This document shows positions 35,315 through 45,740 of a DNA stretch of 59,976 bases, piece after piece (positions within the stretch are counted from its first letter, which is position 1; every line of letters begins with the position of its first letter). Both the position numbers and the translations under genes were made by a program. Location: assembly GCA_028684915.1 (NCBI GenBank), contig JAQUEZ010000017.1:1-59976 (forward strand). The letters run 5' to 3'. The notes under the pieces were generated by a model that saw nothing but the letters and a program-made list of their open reading frames with translations, searched no databases and was not told the DNA's origin. The DNA is from Desulfobulbus sp. (GTDB lineage Bacteria > Desulfobacterota > Desulfobulbia > Desulfobulbales > Desulfobulbaceae).

Positions 35315-36925
35315 TCAGCCTATCCCTGCCTGTTTCAAAAACGCTTCCTCCACGGTTTGCGCTGCCTGATTTGCCCCTTGTTCAGCCATTGGCGCGCTCA
35401 TCAGTGTAAGCAGTTTAGTGGCGAGCACCTTGCCCAGCTGAACGCCCTCCTGATCAAATGAATTGATATTCCAGCAGAATCCTTGAAAGGCAATTTTGTG
35501 CTCGTAGAGAGCAAGGAGCGCACCCATGGTTTTGGGGTCGAGTCGATCGGCCATGAGCACCGAGTTGGGACGATTTCCCTGAAAACGGCGAGCCGGATTT
35601 TCGTTCTCCTGCCCCATGGCCAAGGCCAGGGATTGGGCCAGCATATTGGCAACAAGTTTCTGCTGGGAACTGGTCCCGGCAACTTCTAGATCGGCCTGGT
35701 ACTGGCTGTTGCGAAATCCGATAAACTCAGCCGGCACAATCTCGGTTCCCTGGTGGATGAGCTGGTAAAAGGCGTGCTGGCCATTGGTTCCAGGCTCCCC
35801 CCAGACCAGTGGCCCGGTCGCCCAGTTTACTGCACCGCCGCTACGAGTTACGGATTTGCCGTTACTCTCCATATCGCATTGCTGGAGATGGGCCGGAAAG
35901 CGTGACAGCGCCTGACTGTAGGGCAGCACCGCCACCGAGGCATAGCCAAGGAAGTTGTGGTTCCAGATACCCAAAAGAGCCAGAAGCAATGCAATATTAC
36001 ATCGAATATCGGGATCTTCCGCCGCCAGATCGATCTGATGAGCACCGGCAAGAATCTCCATGACCGCCTCATAGCCCAAGGCAAAACCGAGGGTCACCAG
36101 ACCGACCATGGAGGTGGCCGAATAGCGCCCACCGATGTAATCATACATATAAAATGATGCGAGGTACTTACTTGCATCGTCCATGGGGCTCGACTCACCA
36201 GTGACCGCAAGCATGTGCCGAGCAGGCTCCAAACCGGCCCGGACCAAGGCATCCTTAACCAACTCTTCGTTGGTCAGCGTTTCCAGAGTGGTTCCACTTT
36301 TGGAGACGATATTAAATAAGGTGCGGGAGAGATCGAGCCCTCGCAACACCTCAGCCGCATCATCGGGATCGACATTGGCGATGAAGCGCGCAGAGCGACC
36401 TTCAAGGCAGAAGCATTGCAGCGCCAGATAGAGCGCGCGCGGGCCAAGATCCGACCCGCCGATACCCACCTGTACCATGGTGGTAAAAGATTGCCCTTGG
36501 CCATTGACAATGGTGCCATTGGCCAGGTCGTCGAGAAAACGGCGTAATTTTGCCAATTCCTGCTTCGCCCGGACAGAGGCCTCAGAGGCTAAGGGTTTTT
36601 CCGAGAACACATCCCGGCAGGCGGTGTGCAGCACCTGGCGGTTTTCGCTGGCAAACCCCTCGATACGATTGAGCACCTCGCCCTGTTTCATCGCCATAAA
36701 GGCGTCGATCAGTCCGGCTTCATCGGCGAGTTCCTGGAGGGCGGAAAGGGTTTCGTCATTGACTCGTTGGGTCGCATAGAGCAGATCAAACCCACAACAG
36801 GAACAGACGCAGGAGGCTAGCCGCTCCGGGCTCAACCCTTGCGTGCCAGTCAAATCGTAGGGTTGTCGAGCAAGCGAGGTGAGCCTTGCAACAGCGTTAT
36901 AGGTGGAAAAATCCCGTAGATGCAT
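35315..36925 (-). CDS. pgi: Glucose-6-phosphate isomerase
   Basis: It interconverts glucose 6-phosphate and fructose 6-phosphate. The 536 residues match the large bacterial form: VGIGGSDLGPRA at about 152, SKSGTTLET near 210 for the phosphate, and the conserved HGTE-like QLIHQGTEIVP and the last helix with the active-site Lys region. A GGAGG site precedes the ATG. It lies upstream of the dsr operon and downstream of rpe on the minus strand; glucose use is odd for many sulfate reducers but sugar phosphates are still needed for cell walls. Confidence 0.95.
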   Translation of the reverse strand: MHLRDFSTYNAVARLTSLARQPYDLTGTQGLSPERLASCVCSCCGFDLLYATQRVNDETLSALQELADEAGLIDAFMAMKQGEVLNRIEGFASENRQVLHTACRDVFSEKPLASEASVRAKQELAKLRRFLDDLANGTIVNGQGQSFTTMVQVGIGGSDLGPRALYLALQCFCLEGRSARFIANVDPDDAAEVLRGLDLSRTLFNIVSKSGTTLETLTNEELVKDALVRAGLEPARHMLAVTGESSPMDDASKYLASFYMYDYIGGRYSATSMVGLVTLGFALGYEAVMEILAGAHQIDLAAEDPDIRCNIALLLALLGIWNHNFLGYASVAVLPYSQALSRFPAHLQQCDMESNGKSVTRSGGAVNWATGPLVWGEPGTNGQHAFYQLIHQGTEIVPAEFIGFRNSQYQADLEVAGTSSQQKLVANMLAQSLALAMGQENENPARRFQGNRPNSVLMADRLDPKTMGALLALYEHKIAFQGFCWNINSFDQEGVQLGKVLATKLLTLMSAPMAEQGANQAAQTVEEAFLKQAGIG

Positions 36926-36954
36926 ACGACCCTCCGCAAAATTTTATAAGGCGA

Positions 36955-37617
36955 TCAGGCTCCTGCCAACTGCTTCATCTCCCGAATAACGGCCTGGTAG
37001 TCCTTTGCTCCGTAGACTGCCGAACCGGCAACATAGATATTGGCACCGGCAGCTGCCACCTTGGCAATGGTTGCCGGACTGATACCGCCATCCACCTCGA
37101 TACCGGCCTCAGGATTGACCGCATCGAGCATTTGACGCAACGTGCTGATTTTCTCTAAGGTAGACTCAATAAACGACTGACCACCAAACCCGGGATTGAC
37201 GCTCATCAACATCACCAGATCAAGCTCAGTCAAAACATATTCCAGGGTCGAGAGGGAGGTTGCCGGATTGAGCACCGCGCCCGCCTTTTTCCCCTGGCTG
37301 CGAATATACGAAAGGGTGCGATGGAGATGGGTACAGGCCTCGACATGCACGGTTACCCAGTCGGCACCGGCATCGATAAAATCCTGAAGGTATCGATCCG
37401 GATCGGAGATCATGAGGTGCACATCCAGCGGTAACTGGGTTACCTTGCGCACCGCTTTCACAATAAGTGGGCCAATAGTAATATTGGGTACAAAATGGCC
37501 ATCCATGACATCGATGTGGATCACATCGGCACCGGCGGCCTCAACAGCTTTGATCTCATCACCCAATCGAGAAAAATCGGCAGACAGGATCGAAGGGGCA
37601 ATCATCACTGATTTCAT
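36955..37617 (-). CDS. rpe: Ribulose-phosphate 3-epimerase
   Basis: It exchanges ribulose 5-phosphate and xylulose 5-phosphate. The 220-residue TIM barrel has [13 protein letters not shown] at the start, [12 protein letters not shown] near 34, [21 protein letters not shown] and EVDGGIS, all conserved. The ATG at 37617 has GAGGAG upstream; the frame extends to 37719. It precedes pgi by 29 bp. Confidence 0.96.
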   Translation of the reverse strand: MKSVMIAPSILSADFSRLGDEIKAVEAAGADVIHIDVMDGHFVPNITIGPLIVKAVRKVTQLPLDVHLMISDPDRYLQDFIDAGADWVTVHVEACTHLHRTLSYIRSQGKKAGAVLNPATSLSTLEYVLTELDLVMLMSVNPGFGGQSFIESTLEKISTLRQMLDAVNPEAGIEVDGGISPATIAKVAAAGANIYVAGSAVYGAKDYQAVIREMKQLAGA

Positions 37618-37789
37618 ACGTAATCTCCTCAAAAAAACAGCCCTCCGTATCGGAGGCACAGGCAAATTCAATCGGCGCAATATACCAAATTTTGCAGCAA
37701 GACGCAAAAAGACAAACAAGAAAACCTTCGATGAAATCGGAGCTGGTGGGCAAACACCCTGCCAACTCCTCCGCAGGTATCGATAGCGA

Positions 37790-38917
37790 TCAATCCCCTT
37801 CTATCCGCTCATACAGTTGGCCCGGCAACTGGCGAACCAGGCCTTTAAGTTCCAGCTGTAAAAGCAACCCCTGCAGATCAACCACAGATAATTCGGATCG
37901 CCCAACCAGGGAATCGATGTCCTGGGGATAGACTTCAAGTATCTCCCATACTAATTGCTCCGGGTCAGTCAACGCGCCACTCTTCCGTATGCTGCAATCG
38001 CCCGAAACTGGAAACCGAGTATCATGACCCCAGGCGAGCGCCTCGAGGATGTCGTCAACCTGCCGCACCAGATGTGCCCCTTGGCGAATCAACCAATGGG
38101 CACCCGCACTTTTTGGGGAATCGATCCGCCCGGGCACAGCAAAGACTTCACGTCCCTGGTCAAGCGCCAATCCAGCAGTGATCAGGGAGCCTGATTTTTC
38201 TGTGGCTTCAACCACAACCACTCCCCTGGCAAGACCGCTGATAAGACGATTACGGGCTGGAAATCGAAATGATTCGGGTTTGGTGCCTAAAGGGTACTCG
38301 GAAAGGATCAGCCCATGGGCGGCAATCTCCGCCAACAGGGGCGCATGGTTTTTTGGGTAGGGCACATCGAGGCCGCAGCCAAGAACGGCAATGGTCTTGC
38401 CACCGGCATCCAAGGCACCACGATGGGCAGCGGCATCAATACCATAGGCGGCACCCGAGACAACAACAAGCACCTGAGTAGCCAGCTCGGTGGCTAGCCG
38501 ATAGGCGACTCGACGCCCATATTCGGTAGCTGCCCGGGAACCGATCAGGGCAACTGCAGGAAGAGAAAGCAGGGAGATATCCCCCCGACAATGGAGCACG
38601 GCCGGGGGATCGGGAATGGTAAGCAGGGTGTGCGGGAACTCCGGACTTTCGGGGCAAAGCAGAGCACCACCCAGCTGTTCAAGCCGCGCAAGCACCTCCT
38701 GTGCCTGACGGCGAGCCGAAGCAAGCCGAGGCTCATCGGCCAAGAGCGCCTGTATCCGCGGCCCGATACCGCGCGGGAGTTGATCAAAGCGACCCCGTCG
38801 GCGCAAGACCGCAGAGGCCGCCCCACAGTGGTCGACCAGCCGGTGAATTAGGGTGCTGCCCAATCCGGGCAGCAAAGCAAGAGTGAGCCAGTGAACTGCT
38901 TCCGGGTGGATGGGCAA
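37790..38917 (-). CDS. dprA: DNA processing protein DprA (Smf)
   Basis: DprA protects incoming single-stranded DNA and loads RecA. The 375 residues have an N-terminal helical part (about 1-80), the Rossmann-like core with [36 protein letters not shown] and the [32 protein letters not shown] block, and a C-terminal winged-helix (about 310-375). The start is a TTG at 38917, just after the rpoD stop, with a G-rich site close before it. DprA does not by itself show competence. Confidence 0.93.
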   Translation of the reverse strand: MPIHPEAVHWLTLALLPGLGSTLIHRLVDHCGAASAVLRRRGRFDQLPRGIGPRIQALLADEPRLASARRQAQEVLARLEQLGGALLCPESPEFPHTLLTIPDPPAVLHCRGDISLLSLPAVALIGSRAATEYGRRVAYRLATELATQVLVVVSGAAYGIDAAAHRGALDAGGKTIAVLGCGLDVPYPKNHAPLLAEIAAHGLILSEYPLGTKPESFRFPARNRLISGLARGVVVVEATEKSGSLITAGLALDQGREVFAVPGRIDSPKSAGAHWLIRQGAHLVRQVDDILEALAWGHDTRFPVSGDCSIRKSGALTDPEQLVWEILEVYPQDIDSLVGRSELSVVDLQGLLLQLELKGLVRQLPGQLYERIEGD

Positions 38918-38923
38918 GCCCCC

Positions 38924-40525
38924 TTACTCCTGGATAAAAGACTGAAGATCCTGGCTCCGGGCCGGATGACGCAGTTTCTTCAAGGCTTGGGCCTCGATCT
39001 GTCGAATGCGCTCCCTGGTCACAGAGAAGCACTGCCCTACCTCTTCCAGGGTATGATCACAACCAATTTCGATCCCATAACGCATACGCAATACTTTTTC
39101 CTCACGCGGGGTCAGGGACCCCATCACCTTGCACAGGCAGCGTTTCAGACTCTCGGTAATAGAATTATCCTGGGGATCGGGGTGAGCGTGATCTTCAATG
39201 AAATCGCTGAGCAGGGTATCTTCCTCATCGTTCACCGGGGCATCCAAGGAGATGGCATCTTTGGCAGTTTTTAAAGCAACCTGTACCTTCTCCACATCGG
39301 TGCCCAGCTGTTTGGCCATCTCCTCTGGAGTTGGCTCACGGCTTTCGATCCGCTGGAAGTCTTTAGAAAAACGCAACATACGATTGATGGTCTCAATCAT
39401 ATGTACCGGTAAGCGGATCGTGCGCCCCTGGTCGGCGATACCACGGGTTACCGCCTGACGAATCCACCAGGTGGCATAGGTGGAAAATTTATAGCCGCGT
39501 TTATAGTCATATTTCTCCACCGCCTTCATCAGGCCGATGTTACCCTCTTGAATCAGGTCGGGCAACTGCATGCCACGGTTCATGAATTTTTTGGAGACGG
39601 AAATCACCAGGCGGAGGTTGGCCCGAACCAAGGTTTCCTTGGCCTGTTTGGCCATCTCCCGGCCGACTTCGATCTCTTCCTGAACTTCTATAAAGGCAGG
39701 CCAGGAAAGGCCGATGGTTTCGGCCAGCTCCAGGGTTACCCGTCGCTCAACATCAGCAGGCTTGATGTCGGCCTCATCACCGGTTTTTTGGTGGCGCCGG
39801 GCAGCATCGAGCAACTCCTGTTGACGGGCCACGACTCGCACCCGATTGAACTTCTGGGCCAACTCCTTGACCGCGTCAGCAACGGAAATAATCCCCTTGG
39901 AGCACATCCGGTAATCACGGAACTGGTCGGAAATGGCATCACCCACAGCCAGAATTTCGCTGACCAATTCCGTTTGCTGGGCGCGGTTGCGGGCATTTTT
40001 CTTGAGCTCGCGAAAAAGCTCGCGCCGTTTGCCGTCCAGATCATTGGCCTTTTCCACCTGATCGAGGAAAGCATCGCGCACAGTCTTCAATTGCTTGTCG
40101 TCGTTATCCGAAAGGCCGCGGATAACGGAGTTGATGCGCAGGTTACCGCGCAAAAGACTCTCGGCCAAATCGTTGAGGGCGGTAATCCCCAGGGTCAGCC
40201 GGAGCACTGCCGATTGGATCCGGGTTTCTCCGTCCTCGATCATCCGGGCCAGTTCTATCTCTTCTTCATGGCTAAGCAATCGCTGGTTACCCATCTCGCG
40301 GAGATAGATATTCATCGGATCAATGCTGCTGCCTATACCCCGACGATCTACCAACCGACGATCATCCCCGAAACGACGATCCATGGCGGCGCGGCGTTCG
40401 ATACCGTTGCGTACAGCCCAATCGTCTTCGCCTTCAGCGGGTTCGGCACTCCAGCTGGACCGTACGAGACCGGTACACTCTTCGGGTTCCAAATCGTCTT
40501 CTACAAACTTATGCTCCGAGTCCAT
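38924..40525 (-). CDS. rpoD: Primary RNA polymerase sigma factor (sigma-70)
   Basis: The 533-residue housekeeping sigma factor binds the -10 and -35 boxes. Region 1.2 starts near 68 ([17 protein letters not shown]), followed by a non-conserved insert, region 2 with [35 protein letters not shown], region 3 and region 4 with the helix-turn-helix [20 protein letters not shown]. The N-terminus is short and charged, with repeated RR pairs around 44-62, and lacks a clear E. coli-type region 1.1. It follows dnaG by about 220 bp. Confidence 0.97.
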   Translation of the reverse strand: MDSEHKFVEDDLEPEECTGLVRSSWSAEPAEGEDDWAVRNGIERRAAMDRRFGDDRRLVDRRGIGSSIDPMNIYLREMGNQRLLSHEEEIELARMIEDGETRIQSAVLRLTLGITALNDLAESLLRGNLRINSVIRGLSDNDDKQLKTVRDAFLDQVEKANDLDGKRRELFRELKKNARNRAQQTELVSEILAVGDAISDQFRDYRMCSKGIISVADAVKELAQKFNRVRVVARQQELLDAARRHQKTGDEADIKPADVERRVTLELAETIGLSWPAFIEVQEEIEVGREMAKQAKETLVRANLRLVISVSKKFMNRGMQLPDLIQEGNIGLMKAVEKYDYKRGYKFSTYATWWIRQAVTRGIADQGRTIRLPVHMIETINRMLRFSKDFQRIESREPTPEEMAKQLGTDVEKVQVALKTAKDAISLDAPVNDEEDTLLSDFIEDHAHPDPQDNSITESLKRCLCKVMGSLTPREEKVLRMRYGIEIGCDHTLEEVGQCFSVTRERIRQIEAQALKKLRHPARSQDLQSFIQE

Positions 40526-40750
40526 CTTCCCTCCTCAACATGCTGTCAAAAATTTTAAACCGGCGGCACGTGACTCCATCCCTGTGGCCTTTTGCCTAAT
40601 CAGAAAAAAATTTCTAGCTAATTTCGATGGATACATGGATTTCCCCTCCGCACTACTCCATCAGCCGACAGTCTGACGCAATGTTTCTCACTCCTAGAAA
40701 ATACAATTTTTTGAATCTATTGAATTACCATCTTTTTTCAACCGCTTAAA

Positions 40751-42544
40751 CTAAAAACTTTGTCTTTTTCTCTCCAAAGTCTGTTTTTCTCGAAGCAATT
40801 CCATGAGCAATGCAATATCTCCACGTTGTTCCGCCTCGGCAATTTGACGCTGCAAACCGGCGCCGTCGCGGCGCTGCCGCTCACTCCGCAGCCAATTGAG
40901 CAGTTCATCGACCATCCGCTCTCCTGGTTTTGAATCATCCTCTTCGATCAGGGGCGGAAAAGCAGTTAACAGTTCGACGATGTAGTTTTGCACACCCATA
41001 TTTCCGATTCCGACCAGCAAATCTTCCGGCTGAAAGGATCCCCTTTGGGCATATCCGTCAATATGGGCAATAATGTCCAGCGCCAGAGGATGCGTCACCA
41101 CCTGCTTCATACCCGCGGCCTGCAGCTCATGAAAAAATTCAGGATGGAGAACCAGGAAGTCCACCAGTTGCTTATCGCGCGTTGCCATCTCTTTACAGAC
41201 AACAGCCTGTTGTTTGACTTCAGCCTGGGGACGAGGGGAGATCGCCACTGATTTCCCCCGAAAATATCCGGCAGAGACTCCCAGCTTCTCACTGAAATGA
41301 GCGATCATCAACTCCCGTTGCTCAGGATCGGCAGATTCTGCAAGCAGTTGCTGCAACTCACCAACGATGCGATTTTTTCCGGTCAAGGTCAGGCTATGCT
41401 CGCGGACTAGGGTGTCAAAGGCAAACTCCGCCAAGGGACGGGCCGATGTTACCAAGGCCTCTACGGCCTCCGCTCCCTGTTCGCGCACAAAACTATCCGG
41501 ATCGTGCCCCACCGGCAGCAAGGCCACCCGGCCCTCCACCCGCTCCGCCAACATAAATGGGATACTGCGCATGGCGGCCTTGAGCCCAGCAGCATCGGCA
41601 TCAAACAAGAGCACCACCTCATCGCCATAACTCCGAAGGGAATGGATATGCGCACGCGTCAAGGCTGTTCCCAAGGGAGCGACTACATTTTCAATTCCGT
41701 GGACCACAAGGGAGAGCAGGTCGAAGTTGCCTTCCACCACCAGCGCCCGTCTTGCCTGGCGGATAGCCTGACGATGCTGGTACAGGCCAAAGAGGAGACG
41801 ACTCTTCTCAAAAATTGGACTCTCCGGCGAGTTCATATATTTAGGTTGACCTTCCCCCAGGATGCGGCCGCCGAAAGCGACGACCCTCCCGGTCATATCG
41901 GTGATCGGGAACAGGATCCGCGACCGAAAGCGATCATAGTGGCCGCCCCGATCCTTCCGCACCGCCAATCCCACCTGTTCAAGGACCTCGGTCTTGAGCC
42001 CCTTGGTCGTCAACTGGTCAAAAAGGTAACTCCAACCTCCCTGCTCGGTATCCGGTGCATACCCCAGGCGGTAACGCTCAACAAACTCCTGAGGCACCCC
42101 GCGCTGCTCGAGGTAGTTGCGGGCGTTTTGCCCTAACTTGGGATGGCGCAGACATTGCTGGTAGACAAGGACTGCCTCTTCATTGGCCTGGTAGAGGGAA
42201 TCACGCTGGCGCAGATGGGCCTGCTCCGATTCGGAGAGTTTCCGCTCCGGCAAGTCGACCCCGAATTTCTGCGCCAGCATTTTCAAGGCATCGGGAAAAT
42301 CCATGTGATGGAACTTCATCACAAAAGAAAAAACATCCCCGTGTTCGCCACAGCCGAAGCAGTGATAAAACTGCCCCTGCGGGTTGACCGAAAAAGAGGG
42401 GGTTTTTTCATTGTGAAAAGGACAACGTCCGCTAAAACGGGCTCCGGCCCGCTTCAACTCCACATGCTCGCCGATGACCTGCACAATATCGGCGGCATCC
42501 TTAACCGTTGCCTTAACCTGATCGCGGGAATGAGAAAGGGGCAT
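40751..42544 (-). CDS. dnaG: DNA primase
   Basis: It makes RNA primers for replication. The 597 residues carry the N-terminal CHC2 zinc finger (CPFHNEKTPSFSVNPQGQ... then FHCFGCG at about 40-65), a Toprim catalytic core with EGNFDLLSL and FDADAAG, and a C-terminal helicase-binding part. Together with rpoD it forms most of the macromolecular synthesis operon; rpsU, its usual third member, is at 52173, about 10 kb away on the other strand. Confidence 0.97.
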   Translation of the reverse strand: MPLSHSRDQVKATVKDAADIVQVIGEHVELKRAGARFSGRCPFHNEKTPSFSVNPQGQFYHCFGCGEHGDVFSFVMKFHHMDFPDALKMLAQKFGVDLPERKLSESEQAHLRQRDSLYQANEEAVLVYQQCLRHPKLGQNARNYLEQRGVPQEFVERYRLGYAPDTEQGGWSYLFDQLTTKGLKTEVLEQVGLAVRKDRGGHYDRFRSRILFPITDMTGRVVAFGGRILGEGQPKYMNSPESPIFEKSRLLFGLYQHRQAIRQARRALVVEGNFDLLSLVVHGIENVVAPLGTALTRAHIHSLRSYGDEVVLLFDADAAGLKAAMRSIPFMLAERVEGRVALLPVGHDPDSFVREQGAEAVEALVTSARPLAEFAFDTLVREHSLTLTGKNRIVGELQQLLAESADPEQRELMIAHFSEKLGVSAGYFRGKSVAISPRPQAEVKQQAVVCKEMATRDKQLVDFLVLHPEFFHELQAAGMKQVVTHPLALDIIAHIDGYAQRGSFQPEDLLVGIGNMGVQNYIVELLTAFPPLIEEDDSKPGERMVDELLNWLRSERQRRDGAGLQRQIAEAEQRGDIALLMELLREKQTLERKRQSF

Positions 42545-42606
42545 AACGTATCAACACCGGTAAAATCCTGCTCATCAAGCAGCAGATCACGTAAATTTTT
42601 TATGGC

Positions 42607-42781
42607 TCAAGCAAGATGGACTCGTAAAAAGTCCCTCTCTTTTTTAGAGAGGGCTAGATAAAAGCACAGAGAGACAAGGAGGAGCTTTTTTCACGGTGCG
42701 AAAGCATACAAAAAATATGTCGAGTGGCGGGAAAAAAACTATGCCGCAGGAGATCGATATTCTTACGCCATCATCAAGCAA
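42607..42781. mobile_element. MITE-like element, copy 3 (about 158 bp), inverted orientation
   Basis: The element is 42615-42772, read as the reverse of copies 1 and 2: it begins GATGGACTCGTAAAAAG and ends in TTACGCCATC. The direct repeat TCAAGCAA sits at 42607-42614 and 42774-42781, one base off the right end. The interior is more diverged than in copies 2 and 6, with an extra hairpin AGAGAGGG region. It fills the gap between divergent dnaG and the gene at 42923. Confidence 0.75.
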
Positions 42782-42922
42782 GAAAATGTTTTTTACGAAA
42801 AACTTGCGGTGGAAAAGAATCACTACTGCAGCAATTTTCTTTGAGGTCATCTATTATGGATCCAGACATCAACGAACCTTATCCTCTCCGGCCTCCCCGG
42901 TCGACACTACTTGGAGGAAGCT

Positions 42923-43639
42923 ATGCACGGCATGGAAGAAATGCTCTCTTTGGAGATAAAAAAAGAAATCGCCGACCGTTATTTTGGCTTTCGCAAGATG
43001 ATCGAGGATGACAGCCGCCTATACAACGAACAAATCCTTGCGGCCTATCGCCAACTGGAAAACGAGGTCGGCTTTGATCTGGTGCGACTTTATATTCTCC
43101 TCCATCGGGAGGCGCTGATCTTCGACTTTTTTCGTCTGACCGGTTTCCGTGACCAGGTATTTCTCGAGCCTTACCTCCTCTACTCCGACACACTTCGTCG
43201 CCGGCTGTTCAAGGGGCAACAGATCCACGGATTCACTCGCCGCCTTCGTTTCAACCACCTGTTTTTTGATGTCTATCTTCGTCTACAGAAGGGGCTGGAC
43301 GACTACGGCGCCATCATGAATCAATTGATCAAGGAAGGCAAGGCCATCGTCGAGGAGATCGAAGTCTTCCAGCGAAAAAATGATCTGGGTTCCATGATGG
43401 GATTTCTCAGACGCCTGGACAGTAGTGATGGCGGCGCCATGAGCGGTGAACTCTCCCCGCTCCGCGATTCCTACTTTGAAGACAAGATGCGGATTCCGGC
43501 TCCAAGCGGAGCAGAAACCCTGCTTCCGGCCTTTGCGCCCCTACCGCCTTTGAAAACCTGCAAAGGGAAACTGATCGACCTGCTCGACAAGGCTTTTACC
43601 GAGCAGCACCAGCCTGAGGTCCGTGATTACTGCCGCTAA
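42923..43639 (+). CDS. Hypothetical helical protein, 238 residues
   Basis: The ATG at 42923 has GGAGG six bases before it; the frame opens at a TTG at 42911. The product is rich in charged helices (about 1-165), with Leu/Phe/Arg-rich stretches such as FRLTGFRDQVFLEPY and RLRFNHLFFDVYLRL, and ends with a proline-rich linker and a last helix. No signal or membrane segment, enzyme motif or repeat is seen. I do not recognise the family. It diverges from dnaG, with copy 3 of the element in between, and converges on the next gene. Confidence 0.7.
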   Translation: MHGMEEMLSLEIKKEIADRYFGFRKMIEDDSRLYNEQILAAYRQLENEVGFDLVRLYILLHREALIFDFFRLTGFRDQVFLEPYLLYSDTLRRRLFKGQQIHGFTRRLRFNHLFFDVYLRLQKGLDDYGAIMNQLIKEGKAIVEEIEVFQRKNDLGSMMGFLRRLDSSDGGAMSGELSPLRDSYFEDKMRIPAPSGAETLLPAFAPLPPLKTCKGKLIDLLDKAFTEQHQPEVRDYCR

Positions 43640-43645
43640 ATACCT

Positions 43646-45130
43646 TTACAGCCCAGCCCAATAATCAAGCCGGTCGAGATTATACACGCAGCCGCCTTTC
43701 TGATCCCAGGTGCAGGCACCATGCACATCCAACCCCTGATGAATCACGGAAACCGGACGATCCGAGGAGACAACCACGACTATAATATTGTCGTGCTCGG
43801 CGGTGAAGCGCAGGGCCGAATTATAGCGCGCCCCTCGGGCCAAATCCTCACCGGCAAAAGAACGTCCGTCGAGCAGACAGGCAAATCCATGCAAGTGCAT
43901 ATCGGCACCGATGTGCAGGGCGCCGTCGACCTTGGCCAGCGACTTAACCATTTTCAGCATGTAGGGCTTGCGCAGATCAAGCGGCGGCGACAGAATTTGC
44001 CCGGAAATGTCCACCGGGGTACGATTGAGATCCAGGACCACCGTACACCCATGTTTCCGCTGTTGTGAGTGGTGCACCAGACTGACCACGATTTTAAAGA
44101 GGAAATAACACTCTGAACGGTCAAGATCGGTTTCGAGAAGCAACTCCTCCAACTGAACCAATTTGGCCTGGTACGTGGTTGAACTGAAACGACCATCGGC
44201 AAAACTGCAAATCTTGTTACGGTTCACTTTCAAAAAGCCCTGTCGACCTCGGAAATCGGCACAGAGAGAAAAAGGCGGCAGCGAGTCGCCACAGATGCCC
44301 AGGATCGATCGGCCATCACTAACCAGGTGCCGTCCTGATCGCTCCACCGTGAGCAGCAACTTGCGCACATGCTTGTAGTTGATTAGTTGCGGGCGGGCAT
44401 TCTCCTGAAATTTCACCAAAAAATTGAGTTTATCAAGCAGGCAGGGATCGACCACCAAAAGACGTCCCTCGGGCCAGGAGCCCTCCTCCCGCGTTTCCGA
44501 AATCATCAACACCGCATCAAGCACCGGATACACCCGCACCGGGCTGTCCCAGCCAAGCATCAGGTTCATCTGATCAATAATGTAGTCGCGAACGGCATGG
44601 GTGGCATATTCCCGCAAGAAATAACCGGAAATCCCGGTGTAGAGTTCCTTGTCATTGGCCATGTCGTGGGAAAAACGCCAGGCCGCATGCTCAAGCCAAC
44701 ACTGGGTGGGGCCGGTTGAACAGAGATCCGGATGGTGTTCGGTGAACCACTGCTGAAAAAACACCGCCCCGGAATAGCCGCCGTTGGAAAGCAGACCGGC
44801 AAGCCCCGGATCCTTGATCGGTTTGATTTCAGCAAACTGTTTGCTATTGATCTCAACCTGGGCGCCATTACGCCACTGTTGATTATCCACATACAGGCTT
44901 TTAAAAATGGGCTCATGGCCGCGAAGCAGGTTCTGCGGGTCACAAAGGAGCATAGGACCGTCCGGCCGCAGGGCAAAAATGACTGCAGCGCGGCTGGTAC
45001 CGGAAAAATGCGTGAGGCCATCAATCAAACCGTTGATGATATCACTGACGCAACGGCGAATAAACGAATACTGTCGCTGGTCGACCATGGACAATTCTGA
45101 AGGAAACGGCGCGTTGCAACGTGTGGACAT
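43646..45130 (-). CDS. Diadenylate-cyclase (DisA_N)-like protein with an N-terminal sensor-like part
   Basis: The 494-residue protein ends in a domain with DAC features: the DGA motif at 402-404 (KVDGALHIGADMHLHGFACLL), then GARYNSA at 433-439 where DAC enzymes have GxRHRxA, followed by IIVVVVSSDRPVSVI. DAC domains make cyclic di-AMP from two ATP. Here the RHR motif reads R-Y-N, so the activity is doubtful. The first 380 residues look like a large sensor of DACN type with no clear match. The ATG at 45130 has AGG upstream. It lies between the hypothetical gene and an element copy. Confidence 0.75.
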   Translation of the reverse strand: MSTRCNAPFPSELSMVDQRQYSFIRRCVSDIINGLIDGLTHFSGTSRAAVIFALRPDGPMLLCDPQNLLRGHEPIFKSLYVDNQQWRNGAQVEINSKQFAEIKPIKDPGLAGLLSNGGYSGAVFFQQWFTEHHPDLCSTGPTQCWLEHAAWRFSHDMANDKELYTGISGYFLREYATHAVRDYIIDQMNLMLGWDSPVRVYPVLDAVLMISETREEGSWPEGRLLVVDPCLLDKLNFLVKFQENARPQLINYKHVRKLLLTVERSGRHLVSDGRSILGICGDSLPPFSLCADFRGRQGFLKVNRNKICSFADGRFSSTTYQAKLVQLEELLLETDLDRSECYFLFKIVVSLVHHSQQRKHGCTVVLDLNRTPVDISGQILSPPLDLRKPYMLKMVKSLAKVDGALHIGADMHLHGFACLLDGRSFAGEDLARGARYNSALRFTAEHDNIIVVVVSSDRPVSVIHQGLDVHGACTWDQKGGCVYNLDRLDYWAGL

Positions 45131-45243
45131 ACTCACCTAACTAAAAAAGGTTAATACTACCGGAGAACTCCCCGTTTACGCGTGGGTGGCCTGCGCGCTG
45201 CCATGAAAGCGATACACTATCAAAACAACATCTTGCCCACAAC

Positions 45244-45344
45244 AGACCTGAAGGACCCGTGAAAAGTCCATCAGGCTCTAAGAGAGGGCTAGGTACAAAC
45301 GCTGCGACGCAGTAGAGCGAAGTTTCAACGACGCCCTCAGACCT
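45244..45344. mobile_element. MITE-like element, copy 4 (89 bp, internally deleted)
   Basis: The element is 45250-45338, flanked by AGACCT on both sides (45244-45249 and 45339-45344). Its ends are GAAGGACCCGTGAAAAG and, reversed, GAGGGCGTCGTTGAAAC, and it keeps the CTGCGTCGCAGCG block beside the left-type end but lacks the middle. It is in reverse orientation. It lies between the divergent gene pair at 45130 and 45508; the rest of that 377-bp gap shows no clear gene. Confidence 0.8.
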
Positions 45345-45507
45345 TGTTTGAGCCACTTTTACGCCACCGACAAAAAATGCTTGGCCTCAGCCTATTTCCC
45401 GCCTATCATGGCAAAACTTTCTTGGCCCGGGTGGGGCACTCCGGTAAAAAACACCTTCATCCCAATGCCCTGGCCCTTTTCAATACGTCCCTGGATACGG
45501 TGAGCCC

Positions 45508-45702
45508 ATGGAAGAATATCTAGCCGATGAACTCGTCAAAATCATGAACAAAAACAGCTCTTCCGACTTTGAAGAGGCTTTTGAGCGCGCCTTTGAACTG
45601 ACCAAAGCCTATGCGGGCTCCGCCAATGCCCAGGCCGCAGCTATTCCCTTTGTCTTTGAAAAGGTATTTGAACTCTTGGTCTCAGGGCGCACTAAATCTT
45701 GA
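45508..45702 (+). CDS. Small acidic hypothetical protein, 64 residues
   Basis: It begins at ATG 45508, with GGTGAG seven bases upstream. The product is acidic at the start (MEEYLADELVKIMNK) and helical, with an Ala-rich middle and a hydrophobic helix near the end; no membrane span is clear. I do not recognise it. It diverges from the DAC-like gene and converges on upp, with only 38 bp between. Confidence 0.55.
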   Translation: MEEYLADELVKIMNKNSSSDFEEAFERAFELTKAYAGSANAQAAAIPFVFEKVFELLVSGRTKS

Positions 45703-45740
45703 ACCCAAAGAGCGTCGCCACCTCCAAGTGCTGATAAGCC

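Noticed and set aside
39548..40558. A 336-codon plus-strand open frame opposite rpoD
   Set aside because: Antisense shadow of rpoD; sequence has no family features.
45377..45523. A 48-codon plus-strand frame upstream of the 64-residue gene
   Set aside because: It has no ribosome site and overlaps the next gene in a different frame; not supported as a gene.
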